Assembly: GCA_001466705.2 (NCBI GenBank)
Contig: LATX02000192.1
Coordinates: 372,001 to 436,000, forward strand
Length of the DNA: 64,000 nucleotides
Reading direction: 5' to 3'
DNA from: Moniliophthora roreri
Lineage: Eukaryota > Basidiomycota > Agaricomycetes > Agaricales > Marasmiaceae
Position numbers and translations under genes: made by a program. Below are positions 22,401-33,740 of this stretch, piece after piece; the first letter of the stretch is position 1; the number at the start of each line of letters is the position of its first letter. The notes under the pieces were generated by a model. That model saw only the letters and a program-made list of their open reading frames with translations, was not told the DNA's origin and made no database searches.

Positions 22401-22993
22401 TCATGGAAGGACTGACTGAAGTATTTTGTCTACATTTTTTCGAAGAGTTGCTGGGTACGCCAAGGCGAGACGAATGGTGCGTTTTGGGTCGACGACAAAA
22501 ACCGTATGAGGTTCAGCTGAAGGGTCTTCTTCATTTATCATTCCGTATATGGACGCGATCTCCCCTGCGTCGTCTGCGACCTACAATCTGCGTTAGACGA
22601 CTGGAGTTTTCAAAAGGTAATGAAAACGCACAATTTGAACGGTCTTATCCGCCGTTCCAATTCTCATCCCATATTTCACTTGACTCGCTTTCCACTTTTT
22701 CTGATCATCCAGCCAATTACCCGACACACCAATGACCTTGATATTCCTCTTGTCGAATTCCGCAAACTGCCGTGCGACTTCGAGGAGTTCCAGAGGAAAT
22801 GAGGTTCCCGGGTGCGAAAACAACACTGACTACAACGGTAATGAGCCCAAGAATAAGCAAAAAAAATAGGTGTAGAATGTACCCAAGAATCCTTGGCCCA
22901 ACGATGATACCTCAGTGGCCCACTGGCCGTATGGGCCTCAAAGTCTGGTGCTGTTTTTCCTGGAGCAACCTCTGAGGTCAAATAGTGCGCCAT
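22401..22993 (-). CDS. peroxiredoxin-6-like protein lacking the peroxidatic Cys
   Basis: Three exons (22993-22883, 22829-22632, 22580-22401) join to 162 aa. The start MAHYLTSEVAPGKTAPDFEA, then DSWSVLFSHPG, LEVARQFAEFDKRNIKVIGVSGN and a C-terminus with VADDAGEIASIYGMINEEDP, TVFVVDPKRTIRLALAYPAT are typical of 1-Cys peroxiredoxins, which reduce peroxides. The active-site segment should read like FTPVCTTEL but here is SFPLELLEVA, so three residues including the catalytic Cys are missing. A second gap removes about eight residues before TVFVVDP, and the protein is about 60 residues shorter than usual. All frames and splice sites remain open, so it may still be expressed, but not as a peroxidase. 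It could equally be a young pseudogene. Confidence 0.75.
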
Positions 22994-24260
22994 TTCCAAG
23001 AATACGGGATGGCATCTTTATGCCTAGGCTCTATATACACACTCCTGGACCCTGGGAACGATGGACGGATGCCAGCAGATTGCGGCATGATACATCTAGC
23101 GCTGGCAGGAAAGCAATGCAAGATCATTTGATGAGAGGTGTTGAAGATGAATGTTCATGCCCCGAGGCTGCCAGGACTGAGCAAGGCTGACTTTGGCATC
23201 GGCAGCGACGACGACAGTGGGCGCTGAGGCCGAGGTTGAGTGCATCTATCCATGATGAAGGCTTGTGGGAAAAATTCTGCGACGACGCCGAGTCTTCGCT
23301 TCTAATTTCGGCACGGGCACACACTTACCCTGTCTTTGAAGACGGAAAGGGAGTGATCCTATGCATGATATCCATTAGTCCTGTCAAACCTAGAGTACTA
23401 GAGTATGAGGAATGCAAGTACCGGAGCTCGCAAAGGTGTACTTGGCCGTTGGGTATGGGAACTATAGCCACGTGCAACTTTTCAGCTTCAATTCCGCACT
23501 CCCAAGTCCCAGCAAGCCTTTTGGTCCAATTTCCATGCATGTCCAGGCAGGGCAGTGTAATCATTCAAGGCCTGTTGCTTCAGCAGATACCATGCCCAGT
23601 ATCACGGTTAGAGCAAGTCGAATTGTTCGCTACCGCAGTTTACTCAGCCTCTGGGTGTAAAAGGAACTCAGAAACTCACTATCCACGGTCTTCTGCACCC
23701 TAATCTTCAGATTTTGGTTCAGGAAAGCCCGAGGTAGCGAGTAATATAATCCACCTACAGACACTCGACCTCTACCTTTACTAGATCAGCAGGCTCAAAG
23801 TTACACGTCTCTTCAGACACCTTGATCTCAGACTTAAAATGCTACGTCTAGATGATATTCAGAAGGTCCGTTAACTCCGTTCCTGAAGCCACAATCCCTG
23901 ATTTCACTCTCGAGGGTCTGGATGGCGGGGTTCTTATACTTTTAGTGTTGCTTGAAATTGAGGAGTACGCTCTTCTGCCCGCCACCAGGGTCTCTAGAAT
24001 CAATTTGGAGCCATTTATCCGCGGTGACAGAAGACAACCAACAACTAAAGCTCGCTGTTCCTCGTGTTCCATTCTTCCAAACCGCGATAGGATTTTACTC
24101 AGAGGGGTGCGGCGTTAGCTGGAGTAGCAAGAAGCGTCCAATAAGGCCTCGATACTCCGACGGGGCTTTCATATAGCCTGTGTTCCCCCCGAAAAATTCT
24201 TCACCACCGTTTCATTTTCTGACTAGGCTGGTATACACCACCAGCTTCTATTTTCCAACG
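22994..24260. other. intergenic, weak coding traces only
   Basis: No gene is supported. A minus-strand frame at 23325-23564 (starting MITLPCLDMHGNWTKRLAGT) and short neighbouring stretches around 23690-23830 have a coding look but no family motif and no coherent splicing. The right end is the promoter of the transporter gene. Confidence 0.4.
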
Positions 24261-26205
24261 ATGCAATCGTCCAAGGAGCGTGCCAACACTGTCTGGAAGA
24301 ATAACACCAATTCACGATGGTGGAAAGACCCAGGCTTACGTCGAAATGTCGCTTGGGTCGGCATTCTTTATCTCGGAATGTGCGTGTGAATTCCTTCGTC
24401 TATTCCGTGTCTAACGCTGTTCTACGCTCTGGAAGATTCGCAGTTGGCTATGACGCGAGTCTCATCGCTGGACTAATGGCAATGCCTCAATGGAACATAT
24501 ACTTTGGTAACCCCAGCGGCAGTCAGCTAGGAAACATTACTGCCAGCTTGTACTTTCCCACCCTGGTGTAAGTCCTCGGATCGCCACAGGTCTGCATACG
24601 CTAGAGGGACATTTTCATTGCAGGCTACTCCCAGTAATTTCGTATTTGAACGATCAATTTGGTCGACGAGTCGCTATCGCAGTTGCCAGCTCATGCATTG
24701 TCCGTTTTCACTCTTGGTGTGTCGAAACGATAGGCTTAATTATTGCCTTACTAGGTGTTTGGCGCTTTCATCGGTTGTTTCGCTCAGAACGTCGCGATGA
24801 TGATTGCGGGTCGTGTCATCGTAGGCTGTGGCGCTTACGCTTTACCAGTTTCCTGCCTCTGCCTCATCAATGAGATTTTACACCCACGTCTTAGAGGGCA
24901 AGTGATCAATTTCATTGTGGATCCCTTTTGCGTTTCTCTTACTTTCCTTTTTTACAGAATAGCATCAGCTTTGTTCACGCCCAACTATTCCATTGGGTCC
25001 ATTGTCGCCTCTTGGTTCACCTTTGGCACTATCACCTGGCAATCTGAATGGTCATGGCGGCTTCCTCTCCTCTTCCAAGCTCTCGGTCCCACATTCCTCC
25101 TCTTCGGTGTCATATTCATGCCTGAATCTCCTCGTTGGTTGATCAGCCAAGGTCGAGACGCCCAGGCTCTAGCTATTTTGGCAAAATACCATGCGAATGG
25201 TGACCGAACGGATGAATTGGTGGCGAACGAGATGCTCGAGATCAAGAGTCACATCAAAGCTGAAGGAGAAGTATCGACAAGCTGGGGGGCGCTCGTGAAG
25301 ACGCCAGGAAACAGAAGAAGAATGGTCGTTGTTACTACTGTGGCCGCTGGAGCGATTTTGAACGGAAGTAAGTGCAGACGACCTTTGTAGAACATCGGGA
25401 ACTGATTAGTGTCGGATCCCCACAGGTACAATTTTGAATGTCTATCTCGCACCTGCTCTACGCCTTGTTGGAGTTGTTGATCCCTCCCAATTAGGTGTGT
25501 ACTCATAGCCGGCCCTTGCCTTTCTCTCGCTCATCAGTCTGATTCCCTAGCCGGAATCAATGGCGGAATGTCTATCTTCTCCTGGGTGGTTGCCATCGCT
25601 GGAGCTCTTTCCGTCGACTCACTCGGACGTCGACCTCTTTGGCTCATCTCCACGTCAAGCATGTTCCTCACCTTTGCTGCCATGACTGGAGTCGCAGCTG
25701 GTTTCACTAAAACCGGTGATCCATCGTACGGTATTGCATTCATCGTCATGATTTTCCTGTCCCAAGGATGTTACATGTTCGCATGGAACCCGCTGAGCTA
25801 TTCGTATCCTGCAGAGTGTTTGACATTCACGATTAGAGCAAAGGCGTTGGCGTGGTTTGCTTGGGTACAGGCGGCCTGCCTTGTTTTTAGCTTGTATGTC
25901 AATCCAATTGCGTTGGAGATTTTGGGGGTATGTTTTTTCTTTGACTCTCACTTTTCGAAGCTGAGCACTACCTAGTGGAAGTACTATGGGGTATACGTTG
26001 CCGTTCTGGGGGTATTGCTCCTCCTAATCTGGCGCTTGTTCGTCGAGACTCGGTACGTGATCCAAGCTACTGTTGTTCATATGTTTGAAACTAAAGCCCT
26101 GACAGAGGTGCGACGATTGAGCAGATCAGCGTCATCTTCGACTATCACTGCTTGGGCCGTCAGAGGAGCATCGACACACTTGCAGATGAACCAGAGATCA
26201 TCTGA
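24261..26205 (+). CDS. MFS sugar transporter
   Basis: Nine exons join in frame to 500 aa: 24261-24379, 24436-24567, 24624-24699, 24755-24897, 24958-25367, 25426-25494, 25551-25927, 25976-26052, 26106-26205. Twelve hydrophobic segments are expected. Signatures of the sugar-porter family are FAVGYDASLIAGL in TM1, NDQFGRRVAIAVASS, AGRVIVGCGA, PESPRWLISQGR before the central loop, DSLGRRPLW, YPAECLTFTIRAKALAW and a final ETRGATIEQI. It should take up hexoses, lactose or a similar sugar at the plasma membrane; the substrate cannot be told. Intron 4 (24898-24957) begins GC, not GT: only a GCAAGT donor restores HPRLRG joined to IASALFTPNYSIGS. Retaining the 60 bp would also stay open and insert 20 residues. 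Confidence 0.93.
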
Positions 26206-26359
26206 ACTGTTTCGCAAATTCACTGGGCACGCTTCGAACGGTCATTAACAAAATATCTATGCAATCCATCTAAATTCCTTGCTTTCTACTTTCCATATAA
26301 TTCGTACACATTGAATAGAATCTGTTTAGCCTTCATTGGGTATCAAGTGCAAGTCAGGT

Positions 26360-27745
26360 CTAAAAAGACTTGGACGTTGACGAAATGACGGTATCCGCTG
26401 TCTGGTTCCTAATACCCTTCAAGAACTTGACCAAGTCCGTACCACCAGTACCTTTCAAAGCCTCCTGCTTTTCTCTCTCCAGCCTCTCCTTTTCTTCCTT
26501 CGCCTTTCTGGCTCTCCTTGCCGGCCCGATGATATACAACGTCACGATAATCATATGGGCATCCCTGAAATCCTTCAACGCCATCACCGCCTTGTTATAC
26601 GCTTCCAACAACTCCTTGCTCTGCGTCCCGTTCTCCTCAACGAACTTCCTCAGCGGTAAATTCGTATCCGCCAGATGATCAAGGAAAAGCCGATGTGAAC
26701 GTGGCATGTAGACCTGCATCCTCGCCATGAACGACGGGTTGCTCTCTGGTGAAGGTCGTACATTGTCAACACCCAAGAAGCAGTCCAAAGAATGAACCAA
26801 TGAACTTTGACCAGCGCTAGCACCCGAAAGCTCTTTGGGTTCCTCTATCCCCTCCAAATCTTCTAATCCCTCAAACACCCATTTCCGTTTCGACTCGTCT
26901 GAATCTTCCCCCCTAAACCAAGGCCGTACGTCGTTGTAGTACATCTCTGGATCGCAACCCTTGCGAACATCCAGTATGAGTTGTCGCAGATCGTTAATGA
27001 CGATCGCAAGGCGATGAAGACACTTAGTGATACGACCCACGGCAAGGTTATCACCGACGAATATTTCATCCATGGTCATGCGCATGATATCGAGGGCCTC
27101 GACGCCACGGAGCTCGATACGCGCAGAAGAGAGGTAGAATTCTTCTTCGTCTGGTAGACCACTGAAGAGGGTCTGTGAGCGCAGATTATCGAGTGCTGGA
27201 GGAAAGTGTGCAGGGTCCAAGGGTGTTTTGGTCGTCCAGTTGTATAAGACTGTATCGGCAAAGGTGACTACGGGCGGCATGCCCAGGTAATTCGATACAT
27301 GGAGGATGGGTATACTGATGGGTCGGGGTATGAAGACAGGAGCAGTGGTTGGGAGAGTTTGGACGTAGAAGTGAAGAAGGAATGCGAGGACTAAGTGAGC
27401 ACGTCGGAGAAGAGGAAGGGATGTTTGGAGTTGGTCGGTGGGTAAGACAGGCGTCTAATAGATGTAGGAGTGAGAAGAGAGCGGATGAGACAATACAGAT
27501 GAACGTACTTGACGAACAATAGCACGCCAACGTTCCGAGCGCGCTTCATCCGTTTCTGTTAATCCGGCAGTATCACCGGGTCGTAGCCTTTCCGCAATAG
27601 CCGCGTCAAGTAGGGCCTCCCATGGTTCCCAGTCCTTAGGTAGTCGTGCGAGTGGAACTCTGGGGGCCATGAACCCATTCTTTGGATCTACCTCAAATAC
27701 AGAGGTAGAGTCTGCATTGGGGATAGTGGTGAATTGAACGTCCAT
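26360..27745 (-). CDS. indoleamine 2,3-dioxygenase
   Basis: Exon 1 is 27745-27509, an intron lies at 27455-27508, and exon 2 is 27454-26360, giving 443 aa. This haem enzyme opens the indole ring of L-tryptophan to N-formylkynurenine, the first step of the kynurenine route to NAD. Family marks are ARLPKDWEPWEALLD, LLRRAHLVLAFLLHFYV, PPVVTFADTVLYNW, SAGQSSLVHSLDCFLGVD, ARMQVYMPRSHRLFLDHL and DFRDAHMIIVTLYI, whose His is the proximal haem ligand. The C-terminus has a long charged helix (ARKAKEEKERLEREKQEAL). Length fits fungal members. It converges on the sugar transporter with 155 bp between stops. Fungi often have several paralogues differing in affinity; which one this is cannot be decided. 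Confidence 0.93.
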
Positions 27746-28970
27746 GAAAGAATGGAAACACTGACGAAAGACGATTTTCTCTTATGGACGACCGCCTAGA
27801 CGGATCTTATCCGAGAGATACTGAGGTAGATCAATGGTTTCCAAATACCAGAGTCGAGGCGGGAAAGTTCCTTGATACTTCCTTGCCCCGGTTGGAATGA
27901 TTGGACGGTGATTTTGGGGTGCATGATATTGGCAGGTTCTAGATAACAGAAGTATCTTGTGTCGACGCTCCGTGAACTATTGTGGGTAACAAGTAGGCGG
28001 GTTAGACATTCGCTCCAGAGTTCTGAAACCTACCAGAAGGGGTCAGTTTCACTGCATGACTGAGAAACAGGTCGCATACCATAAGCAGCATGAGAAGCTA
28101 AATGACGTCTGCTCGCCCCTTTGCACCCTGCCCTGCAGTATGCTGTACAGAAAAGAATTGGCGCTTTCTTGGTCAGCTTTAGTGATTTTATCTCCATCCC
28201 TCCACTTCTCTCCGTCTCTCCTCTCTCTCGTCAAAATACAGCGAAGATATCCTGCTGGTCACCGGCTTATCGTTGCAATGTCTTACAGAGTCGGCTATCT
28301 TGCACAGTACACCGAGCCTGATGTATGTTCTGACCCAAATTTGCTTATCACTATCAATCGTCGGCCGGTATTTGGTGGAATGTACTTACTTTAGCAGGCA
28401 GCAGGAATGAGGTATCTACTAGCAAAGAAAAGAGAACCAATACTGCTGTCGCGGTACGAACGTAGGTCCGGCGGCGCTATTTGTCCCCATCACGAGAGGA
28501 AAAATAATCTCACGCTGCTTTCCACTAAGCACTTTCCCCTTGCTGCTCATAAGCACTCAGCTACGCTCAGGACTTTGATTTCCGTTCAATAGAATGACCT
28601 AAATCTTCCTTCCTGGTCTTAGGGCCAAAGCCAAAGCCAATGACACTAGAGCTATGGGCGCGAGGCTTGACAAAGGTACCAACCATTCAGCCTATCAGCG
28701 CTCAAGACACCTTGTCTTCCAACTACTATCCGGATTTGGGTATGAAATGCAAGATTCTACGGGGCGAGAGGCTGCAGCTCTACCCCAACAGACACCAGAG
28801 GTATGAAGAGCTCCATCTGGATAGTGACGTCGTTATAACCGCTGAATGTCACAGGCTTCTTCACCGCATCTTCTGATTAGGGCTGAAAGTCGGATTACAG
28901 GCGCCGATGTGAGTATTCACCTGTTCAAGTGGGCCCTGAGCAGGTAGCAACTCATTATGGTTTAGGCATG
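27746..28970. other. intergenic
   Basis: No gene is supported. The left part is the promoter side of the dioxygenase gene; a pyrimidine-rich tract lies at 28190-28235. Short open frames have no motif. Confidence 0.5.
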
Positions 28971-28971
28971 C

Positions 28972-29440
28972 CGACGATCCCCACACCGAAATAATCGTGC
29001 GCAAACGCGGTCAGGCTTCCCTTCCGCCACATCAACGACCAGATCATTGCAGACAGACTTTACCGATCCATAGACCGATGGCAGCGGGAAGACCGTGAAA
29101 CCCTTATGATAGAATGAGAACAGGCTACACGACGCACTAGGGAAGTTGGAAATCTCCCAGAGGATTACTTTGCCCTCATACCTGCCCGGACTCCGCTATC
29201 ACTACTCTCCCCTTTCAGTATTCCTTTTCGGTACAGTCCTGTATATACGGATGACGCGAGTATTCGTGGCAAGGATGTCCATCAGATACCTCTTACAGTT
29301 TTACAAGGGACACCTCGAGTTGGCGACCCAAACACTACGGGGCCAGGGCCACTCCAGAACGCCGACAGTCGTGGAACGAGCCGTCCCGATGAAGAAGTCA
29401 GGTCTTCAGGTCCAAAGAGCATACTCAGCCTGAGCTTGGC
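28972..29440 (+). pseudogene. DUF6535-type protein remnant
   Basis: Shifting frames between 28980 and 29200 give VRKRGQ, then RHINDQIIADRLYRSIDRWQRED, then EQATRRTREVGNLPEDYFALIP. These match the C-terminal part of the intact gene just downstream (YRKRGHTFLRHINDQIILHALYR, ATRRARKAGNLPDDYFAPIP). Frameshifts and a stop (near 29115) break it. It lies 325 bp upstream of, and on the same strand as, the intact paralogue, so it is likely the relic of a tandem copy. Confidence 0.8.
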
Positions 29441-29764
29441 CGTGCAAAGGTAGATGAAATTGTGTAGAATAAGTAACTCAAACCAAGTAGAAAAGTATCA
29501 TATGATCTCACGGGCGGCGCGCTGCATAAGCGGTGACACCTTTTCTACCTCGGGTGAAGGATTCAAGGTAGTTGATTCTGAACAACCATCACAGCCCATC
29601 TCTTGCATTTCCGTTCTACCTCTGCACCCAATGCAAGACAGTGGCCCCCCACTTCCCCAAGATGATCCTGCCGCGGTGCGTGGACAAAGTCAATGCCCTG
29701 TGAAGTAGCTGACGTTTGAACCGCTCTCTCCCAGATTCCCTTACCGCCCTCACCGACTTTTTCA

Positions 29765-32100
29765 ATGACGGACTCAGCAGGAGGGTCTCGGATTTCCGCC
29801 GCTGATGTGCGTTCTGCTGGCCAAATCGACGAAAAACTGACTAAAGGTTAAGCAGATACCATTACCTCCTTCAAATGCAACTTTCTCGGACAGTGGAGAG
29901 GTACGTGAACGACCATATCATTTCATATTTGGTGTTTGACAGGATTATTTCTAGGATAAGCCTTCTGATAAACCAGGGAGTGTTGCAGATGCTTGGGAAA
30001 TTCTCATGAAGGCAGTGAATAAATATGACGATGAAATGGTGAAGAATTGGAAGGAGGATATCGATACGTTGTTGGTTTTTGTACGTCACCATCCGTCTCT
30101 CTGTTCACATTTAGTCTGAACTGCCTTCATAGGCTGGTTTATTCTCGGCAGTCGTGACTGCCTTCGTTATCGAATCGTACCAATGGCTCGACAAAGACCC
30201 TGCAGACACCACTGTTGCACTCCTCACCCAAATCTCGAAGCAGCTCAGTAATTCGAGCGTGCCTTTCGACGAATCATTGTCCACCTCGACATTCCATGCT
30301 TCTGCTCTGTCAGTCCGCGTCAACACATTTTGGTTCCTCAGTCTCATTCTCAGCCTCACCTCTGGATTGTTTGCACTCCTCTGCAAACAATGGCTGAGAG
30401 AACACAGACGAGACCTGCCAACAAACTCTCCAGGAGAAGCTCTGGGACTTCGGCATATGCGAGAACGAAGTCTCGAGATCTGGGGTGTTCCGTCATTTCT
30501 GGCGGCACTTCCGATCCTTCTCGAGCTTGCTCTCCTGCTTTTCTTTGCCGGAGTCGTTGACCTTTTGTGGTCGCTTCATCATGTTCCCTTTATAGTCGCG
30601 TCTATTGCAGTGGGGATCAGTGCAGGGATGTACGCGATTACGACTGCTCTTCCCACTATAACGGTGCTCTGGTATGCATTCCTCCATGCCAAGGTCGTCT
30701 TCGCGAAGTTCAAACCTGGTCATATCCGTGTACCACCACTGCACTTCGTGTGCCCATACAAGTCTCCGCAGGCTTGGGCCGTGTACAGCCTTACCAGGAA
30801 ATTCCTGTACATGCCATTCATTCACAAACTGGCTATGAAGTATATCAAACTATTCCACTATATCTGGATGTTTGAATGGCAGTCCATAGACCTGCAGGTT
30901 GTCAGGCGCTACGACACGAATCCAGTGGGCTTTCGGAACTTTGAGCAAGGGGAATTGAAAGTGCACGAGTTGGCAGGTTTGGAATGGGCAACTTACATCT
31001 TCCAAGACGTTCCCACCATGGTTCCTCACCTGCAGAGCATCTTGGGAACCATTCAGCCTACACTTGCAATGACCACGATTGTCAGGCATTGGCCACTTGG
31101 TATGTGGATGGATGTTTCGACCAGGGATGTTCAAAGGGCGTTACTAAGGTCTGGCTTCTCATTGGAATTCTTTAGACATGGATCGAAAGGCTATGTCTAC
31201 TATTCCCGTCTTCCAACTATATATCTACTAGGATCTACATTGGGTATCCAGTTCCTTTATCATCAGGCACTCTGGCGGGAGTATGCCAATGACTACGAGT
31301 ACGTCGACTTGGATGGCCTCTTCAATTCGATACCCAGGTTTCAAAAAGCTTACCCGGAGCAAACTACTGGTCTTCGTTTCTACTTTCCATTCCCACTAGC
31401 AGTAAAACTCTGGACGCATAACAAGCCTTACGTTCGGAGGCAGGCCATACGTCTGGTGCAGGTGTACACCGACTCGTGGAATGCTTATCCTGGTATGGAG
31501 GAACGGTCGGATGAACGATTGGCGTTCATATCAGTGCTTGCAAGGCACATAAATTCCAGCGACTCGGAGATTATGTATCGAAAACGCGGTCACACATTTC
31601 TTCGTCACATCAATGACCAGATCATTTTACATGCATTATACAGACCTAATGCAGGTTGGGATAGAGATGATCGTCATTGTCTGATGGCGGAGTGGGTTCA
31701 GGCAACACGGAGAGCTAGAAAGGCTGGGAATCTTCCCGATGACTACTTTGCTCCCATACCGGATTCACGTGAAGCCGATACCAGGAGCGTGTATTCGTTC
31801 CTTCAGTTCCCACCCGCTAGCCCAAGTAGTATTGACCCCATCACAGTTTTCACCCAAGACACAATTTCGGACTATAACCTTACTCAAGCTGAGGATCTAC
31901 CGGAGATCACCCACGCTCGGCTGGAATGGCAACCGTCCACAGATGTGGCTGGTGAAGGAGTCATTACAGTACCCAGGCCTTCCTCGGATAATGGTAGTGT
32001 CCATGCGATTTCTGCGAATGGGCATGTGGACAACGTACGCTGCGAAGAATTTCGGGACCAGCATAGGCAGGATGGACTTGGTAGCGTAGAAACTGTATAG
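29765..32100 (+). CDS. DUF6535-domain membrane protein (paralogue 1)
   Basis: Exons 29765-29806, 29853-29900, 29955-30080 and 30133-32100 are all phase 0 and give 727 aa. The DUF6535 region (PF20153) starts with AVNKYDDEMVKNWKEDIDTLLVF and AGLFSAVVTAFVIESYQWL. It then has hydrophobic segments around VNTFWFLSLILSLTSGLFALL, FLAALPILLELALLLFFAGVVDLLW and FIVASIAVGISAGMYAITTALP, so about four membrane spans. CPYKSPQAWAVYSL follows and is shared by all three paralogues here. The remaining 400 residues are soluble-looking, with conserved LRFYFPFPLAVKLWTH and RKRGHTFLRHINDQII. No function is known for the family, which is greatly expanded in Agaricomycetes. Confidence 0.9.
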
Positions 32101-32241
32101 CGCTAGACTCTCAAAGGAATACCCAGCTATGTATTGTATGGATGGTGCAGTAGACCTCCATTATATACTTGACTAGAAATGAAGTTCCGGCTGTTTCGAT
32201 CGAACTGTCCGATACGCTTATATTCGAGGATCTTCGATTGG

Positions 32242-33567
32242 CTACGTGTATTGGATGTACATATACACTGACGTCAACGTTTCCTTCCATCGAGACTCCA
32301 ATTCGCGAGCGAGAGGCCATTGATGAATTGTCAGCTGAAGATGCGTTAAATTGGATAAGTGGTCAGACAAGTCTTGCCGCAAAAGATTGTCTGTCACGAT
32401 GTGGTTAAGGTTCGCATCAGATGGGGGTGCGTATCTCCTGTCCACATCCGATGGAAAGCCGCGATGAACTACCTTCTGAACAGCTGGTTCACGAATAATG
32501 AGCCTCTGAAGATTTGACATGCCTTTGGATAAGCGGAGTAGGTCCTTATCTGTGAGCGGTATGCATTCAATGTGTAAAGTATGAAGCTCCTCGATATGAG
32601 AGTAAAGACTTTGCGTGAATCGCAACCGAGCATCTGCGCGCTCGAGTGGGCCTTTGTTATGGGGGATCCTGTGCTTCAACTCAACCTCCTGAGGCTCGTT
32701 AGCGTCAGAGGAGAGAGTTAGACATGTCAGGACAGGAGTTTCGATTGAGTCTAGGATGGAATAGATATCCTCAAACGGATAATCCCTCCAAATATTAGAT
32801 GAGCTACATGCGCTGATTGTGAGCGTGGTGAGGAACATTAACTTGGCTGGATGTGTGGCATAAAACATGAAGGGTTCTTCGCGGGTCCTTGACGGAATAT
32901 TGATCTCGATGTGGGCGGAGACGAGGCGTGTACACCGCTGGAGCATCTCAATGATGGTTTGTGTGAACGTGTAGATGTGAACATGGGTGAGATGGGATAG
33001 GAAAGTGGTCGAACTGGCGATATCTGTCCATCTAAAGCGCAGATGCGGGATGGATACGGAGGAGAGGTCCGGCGCAAGACGATCAAGACAGTTTAAGGTC
33101 CTGCTATCCAAGTTCGGTAAACTTAACAATACAGATCGCATGAGAGGTGCTTTGGCGGATGACCGAACCCGGTCCAGTAGCGAGATCAGGGCACCAGCGT
33201 CGAGTGCGAAAAATGTCAGATGGCCCCAACGATGTACATGCGTCAAAAGACAGTCGAGCGAGGCATGACGGTGCCAACCATACCATAGACTCGTAGCAAT
33301 GTTAATCTCGATTGTTAGCGAAACGCTTTTTGCACGAATGAGATGGTCTACGAGTCCTGGGAAGACTGCTTGGTGATGCGTATCGTTCTCGATAAAGACA
33401 GATATTCGAGCCCATATGTCTGGTGTGTTTAAGGAAACGCTACGCCAATATCTGCAAATGCTTCCCAAGTGAGAAGCTTCAGACCATGATCCTCTGTTGC
33501 GCCCGAATATGTTGCATACAACGACACGGGAAAAGATTTCGGAAAGGATTTCTGGAGGAAAGTACAT
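32242..33567 (-). CDS. F-box protein, leucine-rich
   Basis: This is an uninterrupted frame of 441 codons. MYFPPEILSEIFSRVV is an F-box start, followed by SHLGSICRYWRSVSLNTPDIWARISVF, the standard N-terminal half of mushroom F-box proteins. Irregular leucine-rich strands follow (LMRSVLLSLPNLDS, LTHVHIYTFTQTIIEMLQ, LMFLTTLTISAC, LQRLIIREPAVQK). It is a probable substrate receptor of an SCF ubiquitin ligase with unknown target. Relatives usually have 60-100 residues before the F-box, so an upstream exon is possible; a candidate acceptor lies just before the start. It converges on DUF6535 paralogue 1. Confidence 0.85.
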   Translation of the reverse strand: MYFPPEILSEIFSRVVVCNIFGRNRGSWSEASHLGSICRYWRSVSLNTPDIWARISVFIENDTHHQAVFPGLVDHLIRAKSVSLTIEINIATSLWYGWHRHASLDCLLTHVHRWGHLTFFALDAGALISLLDRVRSSAKAPLMRSVLLSLPNLDSRTLNCLDRLAPDLSSVSIPHLRFRWTDIASSTTFLSHLTHVHIYTFTQTIIEMLQRCTRLVSAHIEINIPSRTREEPFMFYATHPAKLMFLTTLTISACSSSNIWRDYPFEDIYSILDSIETPVLTCLTLSSDANEPQEVELKHRIPHNKGPLERADARLRFTQSLYSHIEELHTLHIECIPLTDKDLLRLSKGMSNLQRLIIREPAVQKVVHRGFPSDVDRRYAPPSDANLNHIVTDNLLRQDLSDHLSNLTHLQLTIHQWPLARELESRWKETLTSVYMYIQYT

Positions 33568-33740
33568 TCTGCTTTAAAATATTGAATTTCGTCGAACCGG
33601 ACATATGCCAATTAGAAGAACGTACCCAAGGGACACCACCCAGTAATGCCAGAGTAGTACTGTATCGTCGGCCACGTCGTGGTCGTTGGCATGCAACGAT
33701 TGAGTGACGGGTGGTGCACGCGGTTGTCGTCATCATCATT

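Noticed and set aside
23236..23703. 155-codon plus-strand frame and opposing minus-strand frames
   Set aside because: Some coding look, but no recognisable family and no consistent gene model; described only as intergenic.
24898..24957. No intron here, with the 20 residues kept in the transporter
   Set aside because: Family members have no insert after the HPR-RG motif, and the segment has a strong pyrimidine-rich acceptor and a GCAAGT donor; retention stays as an alternative only.
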